64,000 nt of DNA. Origin: Streptomyces sp. NRRL B-3428. GTDB lineage: Bacteria; Actinomycetota; Actinomycetes; Streptomycetales; Streptomycetaceae. The stretch lies in contig JOGW01000003.1 in NCBI GenBank assembly GCA_000721375.1, positions 496,001 through 560,000 on the forward strand, written 5' to 3'. The notes under the pieces are model-generated. The model was not told where the DNA came from and did not search any database. It worked only from the letters and a program-made list of their open reading frames with translations. The first letter of the stretch is position 1. The number at the start of each line of letters is the position of its first letter. Positions 8,586 to 16,173 of this stretch are shown piece by piece. The translations under genes were made by a program, and so were the position numbers.

Positions 8586-9320
8586 GTGAACTCTCCTGTG
8601 ATCAGCATCGGCTTCGGCCCCGGCCTCGCGATATTCGTCCCCGCCGAGCGGCGCGCGGGCCACAGCGCGGCCGCCGTCGACGGGACCTCGACGCTCGGCC
8701 ATGTCGTCGAGTCGCTCGGAGTGCCGCTCACCGAGGCCGGGCGGCTCGTCGTCGACGGGCGCGAGGTGACGACCGGGCACATCCCGGCGCACGGCGAGGT
8801 CATCGACGTATACGAGGTGGAGCGGCCTCAGCAGGTCGCGGGTGCTCCGCTGCGTTTCCTGCTCGACGTCCACCTCGGCACGCTGGCCCGGCGGCTGCGG
8901 CTGCTGGGTGTGGACGCGGCGTACGAGTCCGAGGACATCGGCGACCCGGCGCTCGCCACGTATTCGGCCCGCGACCGGCGCGTGCTGCTGAGCCGTGACC
9001 GTGGGCTGCTGCGGCGGCGGGAGCTGTGGGCCGGTGCGTACGTCTACAGCGACCAGCCGGACGAGCAGCTTCGCGACGTGCTCGGCAGGTTCGCCCCCGA
9101 ACTGCGGCCCTGGACCCGCTGCACGTTCTGCAACGGCGAGCTCGCCCCGGCCACCAAGGAGGACGTCGCCCACCTCCTGGAGGAGGGCACACTCCGCACC
9201 CACCAGGTGTTCGCGCAGTGCACGGTCTGCATCCGCGTCTACTGGCGCGGGGCACATCACGCGCAGCTGGAGGAGCTGGTGGCGAAGGCCATGGAGGAGT
9301 TCGGCGGGGTGGGGCGCTGA
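8586..9320 (+). CDS. Ubiquitin-like domain plus Mut7-C RNase domain protein
   Basis: A 244-residue protein with a beta-grasp (ubiquitin-like) N-terminal region (about 1-85; GRLVVDGREV, HGEVIDVYEV) followed by a Mut7-C PIN-like RNase domain (about 92-240). The latter starts FLLDVHLGTLARRLRLLG and contains LSRDRGLLRRR and a four-cysteine zinc ribbon (CTFC...CTVC). This two-domain arrangement is a known bacterial family proposed to act on RNA. It starts at GTG 8586. It ends 15 bases from the convergent CBM3/GH16-like gene. Confidence 0.9.
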   Translation: MNSPVISIGFGPGLAIFVPAERRAGHSAAAVDGTSTLGHVVESLGVPLTEAGRLVVDGREVTTGHIPAHGEVIDVYEVERPQQVAGAPLRFLLDVHLGTLARRLRLLGVDAAYESEDIGDPALATYSARDRRVLLSRDRGLLRRRELWAGAYVYSDQPDEQLRDVLGRFAPELRPWTRCTFCNGELAPATKEDVAHLLEEGTLRTHQVFAQCTVCIRVYWRGAHHAQLEELVAKAMEEFGGVGR

Positions 9321-9335
9321 GCTCGTCCGGACGGC

Positions 9336-10790
9336 TCAGGACTTCGGCAAGGTGTCGATGTGGTGCGTGCCGTTCGCGTAGAAGGCGGCGACCTTCTTCT
9401 CGACCTCCGTCTTCGACACCGCGCGCCCGTCCTCGCAGTACACCCAGTTGACCTTCATGTCCCAGGTGCGGTCGCCCTTGAAGGGGAGGTCGACCAGCCA
9501 CGTGCTGAAGTGGATGCCCATGCGTTCGCGGGGGAAGTAGCCGTTGTGGGTGTAGAGGGCGCGGCCGTCCACGGAGTAGGTGACCTTGCCGTCCATGGCC
9601 GTGATCATCATGGTGTGCCAGCCCTTGAGCCGCTGCGTGTGGTCGCGGGTGGTGCGGTCCCCCTGCTTCGCACTGCGCCAGCTCGTCGTGTCGAGGCGGG
9701 GGCCCGGCGCGCCCCAGCCGCCGTTCGGCATGTACTCGTAGTCGAGTTCGCTGTACTTGGACGAGGCCGCGTCCTGGGACAGGGCGAAGAAGTTCTGGTT
9801 GACGTGGTCGCCGTTGCGTCCGGTGACGGGCTGGTCGTCGAAGTAGACGCGGGCCGCCATGGTCCCGGTGAAGAAGCCCGGCTTCGCGCTCTGCAGTTCG
9901 GACTGCGAGGTGCCCTTCTGTGTACCGTCGGTGGTGACCCTCAGCCGCATCGCCTGACCGCCCTGCGCACCGTCCACGGACGGGAAGCCGACCCCGTCGC
10001 CCGACCAGCTGTGGCGTACGCCGGGACCGCCCTCGCCGGTGCGGACCTTCCAGCCGTTGGCGGCGAGCGCCGGGTCCCCGGCGCCGCTGTAGTGGAAGTT
10101 GTCGAAGAGGACACCGGACGGGAGTGCTGAAGGACCGGTCGCGGCGGCCTGCTCGACGGCGGTGGCGCCCTTCGGCTCCTCACCCCAGGCCACGGCGCCG
10201 CGCACGTATGCGGTCACGCGCTCGGTGGGCGCGTAGTGCGTGAGGTCCGCGTCGAAGGAGTAGTCGTCCGACTGCCGCAGCGCCTTGCCGTCGCGGCGGA
10301 AGAGCTGCAGACCGATCGCCTCGGTCGACTTGCCGGGGGCCAGTTCGCCGGCGCCCTGGGTGAAGCCGAGTTGCAGATAGCGGTCGGCGCCCTGCCCGGC
10401 ACCGGAGGACGTACCGATCCGCTGGGTGACATGAGAGCAACCCAGGCTCGTCTGCAGGCAGTTAGAGCTGTACGCGACATCGCCGTCGGCGGCCTTGAAC
10501 CAGTACCGGAGCGTCACGTCGCGCAGGGACACGGTCTTGTCGGAGTCGTTGACGACCTCGAGCCAGGGCTTGGCGGCGGTGGCACCGGCCGGGGCGTCGT
10601 TCCGGTAGCGCACGGTGAGCTCACCCGAGCCGGAGCCGGAGCCCGATCCGGAGCCCGTGGCGCTGTCGGCGTCGTCGGCGCTCGCGCCCCAGGTGACGTA
10701 CGCGAAGGTTCCGCCGCCGGCCAGGGCCAGCACGAGCAGCGCCCCGAGCAGGGACCTGCCGCCTCGACGGGACTTGCGGGCGCGACTCAC
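9336..10790 (-). CDS. Secreted or anchored CBM3 plus GH16-like glycan-active protein
   Basis: A 484-residue protein. The N-terminal Arg-rich segment and hydrophobic helix (about 11-33) act as signal peptide or anchor, followed by a Gly/Ser linker. A CBM3-type cellulose-binding module follows (about 58-210; LEVVNDSDKTVSL, LRYWF). The C-terminal beta-sandwich domain (about 225-484) has a GH16-like motif ELDYEYMPNGGWG near residue 345, where the ExDxE pattern would supply nucleophile and acid/base. I use the GTG at 10790 because AAGGAG is 5 bases upstream; the GTG at 10796 overlaps that site. Divergent from a GT2 synthase gene, it probably trims or binds the polymer made by that locus. The GH family is inferred from the motif alone. 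Confidence 0.75.
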   Translation of the reverse strand: MSRARKSRRGGRSLLGALLVLALAGGGTFAYVTWGASADDADSATGSGSGSGSGSGELTVRYRNDAPAGATAAKPWLEVVNDSDKTVSLRDVTLRYWFKAADGDVAYSSNCLQTSLGCSHVTQRIGTSSGAGQGADRYLQLGFTQGAGELAPGKSTEAIGLQLFRRDGKALRQSDDYSFDADLTHYAPTERVTAYVRGAVAWGEEPKGATAVEQAAATGPSALPSGVLFDNFHYSGAGDPALAANGWKVRTGEGGPGVRHSWSGDGVGFPSVDGAQGGQAMRLRVTTDGTQKGTSQSELQSAKPGFFTGTMAARVYFDDQPVTGRNGDHVNQNFFALSQDAASSKYSELDYEYMPNGGWGAPGPRLDTTSWRSAKQGDRTTRDHTQRLKGWHTMMITAMDGKVTYSVDGRALYTHNGYFPRERMGIHFSTWLVDLPFKGDRTWDMKVNWVYCEDGRAVSKTEVEKKVAAFYANGTHHIDTLPKS

Positions 10791-10960
10791 GTTCACTCCT
10801 TGATGTCAGCAAAGGCAGAGCAAATGGTGAGCGTAGCCATAGCAAAGGCGACTTCCGGTGCGCCGCAAGTCCCCGACGAAAAGGCCCTTGGTCCCGCTTC
10901 GTCCCGTCATCTGCGCAAGCCCAAGGATCCACACGGGGTCGGCCGAATTCTTGATGTACC

Positions 10961-11028
10961 TTCCGGTTTGAGCTTTACGGAATTAATACAACTCTCATGC
11001 CTTTGCGCATGGAACCGGATGAGGAGTC
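10961..11028 (+). promoter_or_regulatory. Probable promoter and start region of the GT2 synthase gene
   Basis: A TAATAC hexamer at 10984-10989 could be a -10 element, giving a transcript from about 10996. GAGGAG at 11021-11026 lies 6 bases before a TTG at 11033. No good -35 is visible. The hexamer-based call is weak; the ribosome site is clear. Confidence 0.35.
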
Positions 11029-11032
11029 GGTC

Positions 11033-12217
11033 TTGTCGAGCACTCTGGTGCGCCCCGCGCGCAGCGAAGCGCAGCAGTCGGCCGGCAGCCGGCACCGCCG
11101 GGGCCGGGGCGTCCACGAAGAGCAGACCCGCAGGGTCCGCTACGAGACCGTGGTCGTCGTCCCCGCGCGGAACGAAGAGATCGGCATCTTCACCTCACTC
11201 GACTCCCTCGCGCGCCAGACCCGCCGCCCGGACCTGATCGTCGTGGTCGTCAACAACTCCACCGACCGCACCGAGGAGTTCGCCCGGCAGTTCGCCTACG
11301 ACGAGCAGACGCCCCTGACCGTCGTACTGACCCTGGACGACAACCCGCACAAGAAGGCGGGCGCCCTCAACCACGGTCTCGACTGGCTCAAGAAGCATGT
11401 CGGCGGCCGGCTGAGCGGAGCCGTGCGGCATGTGCTGGTCATGGACGCCGACACCGAACTCCACCCGAAGTTCATCGAGCGGGCCGGCAACGTCGTCGCC
11501 TCCGACCCGGCCATCGGCGGCGTCAGCGCCGCCTGCCTCGGCCGCACCGGACTGTGGCGGAGCCCCTGGCAGCGCTATCTGCTCGGCATGCAGATCATCG
11601 AGTACGGCCGCGCCGCCAACGCCCGCTGCCGCAGCGATGTGCACACCATGTCGGGGGCCGGCTCCTTCTACCGCGCCGAGGCGCTGCAGAGCCTGCTCGA
11701 CTGGCGCGACCAGGTGTTCTGGGAGGACCACAGCAATCTGGTCGAGGACTACGAGACCACGCTCGCCCTCAAGGAGTCGGGCTGGAAGGTCACGGCCAAC
11801 CAGATGTGCATCGCGTACACCGATCTCATGCCGACCCTGCGCGAGCTGGTCCAGCAGCGCGAGCGGTGGAGCCGGGGAACGGTGGACACGCTGCGCCGGC
11901 GTGGCTGGACCAAGTTCACCTGGCACTCGATCGCGACCATGATCCTGGGGCTCATCGGCGCCGCGTACATCTTCGGCTGGGGCTCGGCCCATCTGTATCT
12001 CGCGCTCACGCACGGATTCGCGATGAAGCCGCTCTTCGTGGCGCTGCTCGGCTTCTGGGTCATCTATCCCGCCCTGCGCGTACGGCACTTGGGCTGGAAG
12101 GCGATGCTCGTCGAGGCCCTCCTCATCCCCGAACTGGTCTTCACGCTCGTACGCACCTACTGGCTGGTGTCGTCGATCGTGAAGTCGTATGTGACCCGCG
12201 TATCCGCGTGGAAGTAA
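11033..12217 (+). CDS. GT2-family processive glycosyltransferase (polysaccharide synthase)
   Basis: A membrane glycosyltransferase with the GT-A fold: VVVPARNEE near the N-terminus, NNSTDRT, the DxD-type VMDADTELHP, the acceptor-site segment FWEDHSNLVEDYET, and the QxxRW-class motif QQRERWSRG. Three or four C-terminal transmembrane helices follow (about 310-385). I use TTG 11033 because GAGGAG precedes it at ideal spacing; an in-frame ATG at 10997 without a ribosome site would add 12 residues. It resembles the cellulose/chitin-synthase-like group. It is followed after 16 bases by a small membrane-protein gene and faces a galactose oxidase-like gene, recalling the CslA-GlxA pairing known in Streptomyces. 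Confidence 0.85.
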   Translation: MSSTLVRPARSEAQQSAGSRHRRGRGVHEEQTRRVRYETVVVVPARNEEIGIFTSLDSLARQTRRPDLIVVVVNNSTDRTEEFARQFAYDEQTPLTVVLTLDDNPHKKAGALNHGLDWLKKHVGGRLSGAVRHVLVMDADTELHPKFIERAGNVVASDPAIGGVSAACLGRTGLWRSPWQRYLLGMQIIEYGRAANARCRSDVHTMSGAGSFYRAEALQSLLDWRDQVFWEDHSNLVEDYETTLALKESGWKVTANQMCIAYTDLMPTLRELVQQRERWSRGTVDTLRRRGWTKFTWHSIATMILGLIGAAYIFGWGSAHLYLALTHGFAMKPLFVALLGFWVIYPALRVRHLGWKAMLVEALLIPELVFTLVRTYWLVSSIVKSYVTRVSAWK

Positions 12218-12233
12218 GAAAGAAAACAGCACC

Positions 12234-12419
12234 ATGAACTCGCTCAAGAGCCTTGGGGTCTTCGCGCTCCTCGCCGCCGTCGCCTTCGCCATCTCGCAGG
12301 CGCCGGACATCTACCAGGTGATCCTCGCGATCACACTCGTGATCATCGTCTACTCGCTGGTCTCGTACGTCGTCTCGCACCGGCGGCGGCTGCGGGATCA
12401 GCGGATCGCCGGCGTATAG
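12234..12419 (+). CDS. Small two-helix membrane protein
   Basis: A 61-residue protein (MNSLKSLGVFALLAAVAFA...) with two predicted transmembrane helices (about 5-22 and 27-48) and a basic tail SHRRRLRDQR. It starts 16 bases after the GT2 gene and ends just before a strong terminator, so the two form one transcript. It may be an accessory subunit of the synthase. No family is recognised. Confidence 0.7.
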   Translation: MNSLKSLGVFALLAAVAFAISQAPDIYQVILAITLVIIVYSLVSYVVSHRRRLRDQRIAGV

Positions 12420-12426
12420 GCGCAAA

Positions 12427-12463
12427 CGAAGGTGGCCGGGTGCTGAGCACCCGGCCACCTTCG
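12427..12463. terminator. Bidirectional terminator hairpin
   Basis: CGAAGGTGGCCGGGTGCT at 12427-12444 and AGCACCCGGCCACCTTCG at 12446-12463 form a perfect 18-base inverted repeat. It lies between the convergent small membrane-protein and kelch oxidase genes. Confidence 0.85.
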
Positions 12464-12491
12464 TCGTACGACCGCCTTCCGCGGAACGCGG

Positions 12492-14900
12492 TCAGCTTCT
12501 GCGGATGTCCGCCTTCCCGCAGGCCAACCCGTCCCCGTTGCGGTCCAGGTTCAGCGGATCGTCACCATGGACCCGCAGGCGCCCGTAGTCGTGGTCCTTC
12601 AGCCACGTGCAGCGGGCCTTCGTCGTATCGGCCACGTCCGGCGGGAACACCGTCGGGACACAGGTGTTGGCGGAGCCGTAGTGGCGGTCGCAGCCGGAGA
12701 TCGTCGGGCTGACCGGCACCGAGTCCCGCTTGGCCTGCTTCTTCTTGGGCGACTTCGCCAAGTCGTCGGCGAACTCGTGGACATGGGCCGCCGGGGCGTC
12801 CTCGGCCAGGGCGCTCGGGCCGCCCAGGTGGACCCACTCCGCGATCGACGGCACACCGTTCGCGTCCACCGCGAAGAGCATGTACCAGCCGGGCGGTGCC
12901 ATGTTCGGGTTGGACGTGACGTTCAGGTCGATGTTGTTGCCGTCGACCGTGAGCGGCAGGTCCACGAAGCGCTGGTTCGGGTCGGACGAGTGCGTGACGG
13001 CCGCGGGACGGATCAGTTCCGCCTTCGCGATCGGGCGGTCGACCGTGATGCGCTGCGTGTCGCCGTACGTCCACTGCTTGTCGATCAGTGAAGTGATCTT
13101 CGGGCGCGGGCCCTTGAAGAGGTACGGCGGGGAGTAGATCGACACGTCGTGGTTCCACGTGCCGTTGCCCGGGTTGTCACCCGTGGCCATGATGCGGCCG
13201 TCGGGCAGCAGGAACGCGGACGAGTGGTAGCCGCGCTCCTCCGGATCGGTCGCGACCTGGTCGAAGGTCTCGGTCTCCGGATCGAAGATCGAGGTCTCGT
13301 ACACCGGGTCGGCGCGGTCGTGCATCGCGCCGCCGGTCTCCAGGACCTTGCCGTCGGGCAGCAGCACCGCGGAGACGTACATCTTGCCCTCGGCGCCGGT
13401 CTGCGCCCGCTTGCCCTGGCCCTGGTCGACCGTGCCGAGCGGGATGTCCGGGCCCTGTACGTACTGCGGGTTGGGGTTCTTCAGGTCGATGATGTCGACG
13501 AGGCGGTTGGCGACCGGGTTCTTCTCGTTGTTGCCGCCGCCCATCGTGATGACCTTCTGGTCCTGGGCGGGCGGGAGCAGCACGGAGGCGGACTCGTCGC
13601 GTTCGTCCTTGAGGCGCAGCCCCGGGACGTCGGTGACGGTGTTGGCGTCGTAGTTGTAGATCGAGGCGCCGGTGCCGGGTGTGCCGTTGCCGAAGGTGTG
13701 GCTGCCCGAGTAGAAGAGCCGGCCGTCCTGCATCAGGATCATCGCCGGGTACAGACCCCAGTACGACCAGGTCTGGTTGACCTCGTTGATCGGCAGCCAC
13801 TTCTGCTGGGCCTGGGAGAACTTCTCGGCCACGACAGCACCGGTCGAGTCCTCCTTCAGACCGCCGAAGGAGATGACGTCACCGTTGCCGAGGACCGTCG
13901 CCGAGGGGTACCAGTGCCCCTCGTTCATGTCGTTCGTCTTGATGTACGACTCGGTGGCGGGATCGAAGATGTACGAGTCCTTGTAGCCCTGGTAGCCGAT
14001 CGTGCCGTCGGCGCTCGGGAAGCCCTTGGTGCCGCTCATGACCAGGACCCGGCCGTCGGACAGCTGCACATGGCCCGCGCAGAACATGTCCTTGGGGGTC
14101 GGGATCTGCTTGTACGTCCCCGTCTTCGGGTCGTAGATCGCGGAGGTGAACTTGCCCGCGGCGAACGCGGCCTGGTCGTTGCCCGAGCCGGCGATCAGCA
14201 GGATCTTGCCGTTGTGCAGGACGACGCTGTGCATGGAGCGGACGGGGTTGGGCGTGGCGAGCACGTCCCACTTGCCGTCCTTGCACTCGGTCGCGGAGCC
14301 GGTGCACACCGGGTCCGGGGTGGGCGCGGCGACCTCCTCCATCACATAGTCGTCGGTGGTGACGGCACCCGTGCCGTAGACGCTGACGCCCCAGGTGATC
14401 TGGTCGGTGCCGGCGGGGACGGCCGGGGTGCGCACCTCGGCCTTCGTGTAACCCGCGGCGACCGGGAGGGTCTTGAGGTCGGTCCAGTACTGCCAGCCGG
14501 CGGTGGTGTCGTGCCGGAACAGGGTGATCGACGTGTCCGGGGTCGTCGACTTGTACCAGAGGCTGAGGTCGTACTGCCTGTCGACGGTGACCTTGGGAGC
14601 GCAGGAGGCGTTCTCGGTGATCAGCGCCTTGCGGTCGCCCTCGGTACGGCGGGTGAGTTCGACCTTCATCGCCTTGGTGCCGCTGTGGGCGTCGGGCGTG
14701 GTGGTGAAGGTGAAGTCGTTGTCGCCCCAGCCGGATTTGCTCCAGCAGCTGGGCATGTCGCCCGTTCCCGCTGTCTCGAACCCCGGGTTCTTGATCAGGT
14801 TCGTGGCGGCGGAGGCCTGCTGCTGCGGTATCGCGAGCAGCAGGCCCGCGGCCAGGGCCCCCACCCCCGCGAGTGCTGTCCTGCGTCTTGGTCGTCTCAC
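12492..14900 (-). CDS. Secreted copper-radical oxidase, galactose oxidase/GlxA-like kelch protein with Excalibur tail
   Basis: An 802-residue exported enzyme expected to oxidise a primary alcohol of a sugar to the aldehyde with release of H2O2. In order it has a signal peptide ending at ASA, a carbohydrate-binding-like domain (about 35-185), a seven-bladed kelch propeller, a C-terminal Ig-like domain, and an Excalibur-type calcium-binding tail (NLDRNGDGLACG, about 780-795). Galactose oxidase ligands can be placed: the cross-link Cys in FCAGH (about 272), Tyr in HWYPSA (about 326), Tyr-His in GYHSS (about 554) and His in VTHSSDP (about 633). GlxA of S. lividans acts on the glycan made by CslA; the nearby convergent GT2 gene suggests an equivalent role here. 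Confidence 0.9.
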   Translation of the reverse strand: MRRPRRRTALAGVGALAAGLLLAIPQQQASAATNLIKNPGFETAGTGDMPSCWSKSGWGDNDFTFTTTPDAHSGTKAMKVELTRRTEGDRKALITENASCAPKVTVDRQYDLSLWYKSTTPDTSITLFRHDTTAGWQYWTDLKTLPVAAGYTKAEVRTPAVPAGTDQITWGVSVYGTGAVTTDDYVMEEVAAPTPDPVCTGSATECKDGKWDVLATPNPVRSMHSVVLHNGKILLIAGSGNDQAAFAAGKFTSAIYDPKTGTYKQIPTPKDMFCAGHVQLSDGRVLVMSGTKGFPSADGTIGYQGYKDSYIFDPATESYIKTNDMNEGHWYPSATVLGNGDVISFGGLKEDSTGAVVAEKFSQAQQKWLPINEVNQTWSYWGLYPAMILMQDGRLFYSGSHTFGNGTPGTGASIYNYDANTVTDVPGLRLKDERDESASVLLPPAQDQKVITMGGGNNEKNPVANRLVDIIDLKNPNPQYVQGPDIPLGTVDQGQGKRAQTGAEGKMYVSAVLLPDGKVLETGGAMHDRADPVYETSIFDPETETFDQVATDPEERGYHSSAFLLPDGRIMATGDNPGNGTWNHDVSIYSPPYLFKGPRPKITSLIDKQWTYGDTQRITVDRPIAKAELIRPAAVTHSSDPNQRFVDLPLTVDGNNIDLNVTSNPNMAPPGWYMLFAVDANGVPSIAEWVHLGGPSALAEDAPAAHVHEFADDLAKSPKKKQAKRDSVPVSPTISGCDRHYGSANTCVPTVFPPDVADTTKARCTWLKDHDYGRLRVHGDDPLNLDRNGDGLACGKADIRRS

Positions 14901-14953
14901 CGGTCTCCCCTTGATGCGGCTCGGATTCCTGTTCTGCGCATGTCTGTTGTGGT

Positions 14954-14993
14954 GCGGGTGGGGCGCCCGTGGCGGCCGGCTCTCCCCACCCGC
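14954..14993 (-). terminator. Terminator after the three-gene glycosyltransferase operon
   Basis: GCGGGTGGGG at 14954-14963 pairs with CCCCACCCGC at 14984-14993 across a 20-base loop. It sits between the GT2-GtrA stop and the kelch oxidase start on the same strand. Confidence 0.65.
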
Positions 14994-15009
14994 AGAGGCC
15001 GGGTGGGCC

Positions 15010-16173
15010 TCAGCCCGCGGCGGGCACCAGCTTTCGCTTCGTGTACACGAGCGCCTCCGTCCCCGCGAAGCGCAGGACGAACGTCAGGAGGAGGGCCACC
15101 GCCGTGGCCGGCAGGACCGACATTCCCCAGGTGCCCACGAGCAGGGCGATCAGCGGGATCCGCAGCACCAGGTCCGCATTGGCCAGCAACGCGAAACGGC
15201 TCACCCGCGACAGCACATGCCCATGGCGCCGCGTACGGAACAGCAGCACCTCGATGAGCAGGAAGTTCCACGCCACCCCGAACTGGTTCGCCACGATCTC
15301 CGCCGGCAGGTAGTGCATCCCCGCCGCCGTGAGGCCGTACAGCGCCAGCAAGTTGGGCACGAAGCCCGTCAGGCCGATCAGACCGAAGGCGATCATGCGC
15401 CACAGCGGACGGGAGGTACGCAGCTCCACCAGGTGGCGCAGGAAGCGCATCCCCTCGCGGGCCGTCGACTTGGACTCGCCGGCGAAGCGGTCCTGGAAGA
15501 CGAACGGGACCTCGGCGACCTTCTGCGGCTCGCTGCGGACCGCGAGCTCCATCAGGATCTTGTAGCCGAGCGGCCGGAGTTCGTCCGTGGCCACCAGCGC
15601 GCGGCGCAGGGCGAAGAAGCCGCTCATGGGGTCGGAGATCCCGCGCAGGGCCCGCGGGAACAGGCCCTTCGTCAGCCAGGTCGACGCCCGCGAGACCGCG
15701 ATCCGATAGCCGCCGGCCAGACCGGCGCGGCTGCCGCCCTTCGTATAGCGGCTCGCCACGACGAGGTCGGAACCCGAGGCCTCGCCCGTCGCGATCAACT
15801 CCGGTACGAGGGACGGCGGATGCTGCAGATCCGCGTCCATGACCACGACCCACTCCGAGGTCGCCGCCTTGATCCCCTCCACGACCGCACCGCCGAGGCC
15901 CCCGACGGGCACCTCACGGTGGATCACCGAGACCGGGAACGGGCAGTCCTGTGCCGCCTCGGCCACCACCTGGGGGGTGTCGTCCGTGGAGTCGTCCACG
16001 AAGATCACCTCACAAGGGAGGCGGGACGGCACCGACTCGGTGATCCGGTGCAGCAACTCCCGTACGTTCCCCGACTCGTTGAAGCTCGGGATGATCACGG
16101 TCACGGCGCCGGGTTCCGGCACCGCCACCAGTTCGCCGAGTGAATCCTCGGCCGGTGTCTCGTAGACGCTCAA
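15010..16173 (-). CDS. Polyprenyl-phosphate mannosyl/glucosyl transferase-like GT2 fused to GtrA membrane domain
   Basis: A 387-residue two-part protein. The N-terminal GT2 domain (about 25-240) resembles dolichyl-phosphate mannose synthase: VIIPSFNESGN, FVDDSTDDT, VVVMDADLQHP and DPMSGFFALRR. The C-terminal GtrA-like domain (about 260-380) has four transmembrane helices. Such fusions are thought to make a polyprenyl-phosphate-linked sugar and move it across the membrane. The TTG start overlaps the upstream stop as TTGA. The product would feed the GT39-like enzyme encoded immediately upstream, which uses lipid-linked sugars. Confidence 0.85.
   Translation of the reverse strand: MSVYETPAEDSLGELVAVPEPGAVTVIIPSFNESGNVRELLHRITESVPSRLPCEVIFVDDSTDDTPQVVAEAAQDCPFPVSVIHREVPVGGLGGAVVEGIKAATSEWVVVMDADLQHPPSLVPELIATGEASGSDLVVASRYTKGGSRAGLAGGYRIAVSRASTWLTKGLFPRALRGISDPMSGFFALRRALVATDELRPLGYKILMELAVRSEPQKVAEVPFVFQDRFAGESKSTAREGMRFLRHLVELRTSRPLWRMIAFGLIGLTGFVPNLLALYGLTAAGMHYLPAEIVANQFGVAWNFLLIEVLLFRTRRHGHVLSRVSRFALLANADLVLRIPLIALLVGTWGMSVLPATAVALLLTFVLRFAGTEALVYTKRKLVPAAG

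Noticed and set aside
13149..15257. A 702-codon plus-strand frame opposite the kelch oxidase gene
   Set aside because: Low-complexity antisense shadow; the minus-strand oxidase shows all copper ligands.
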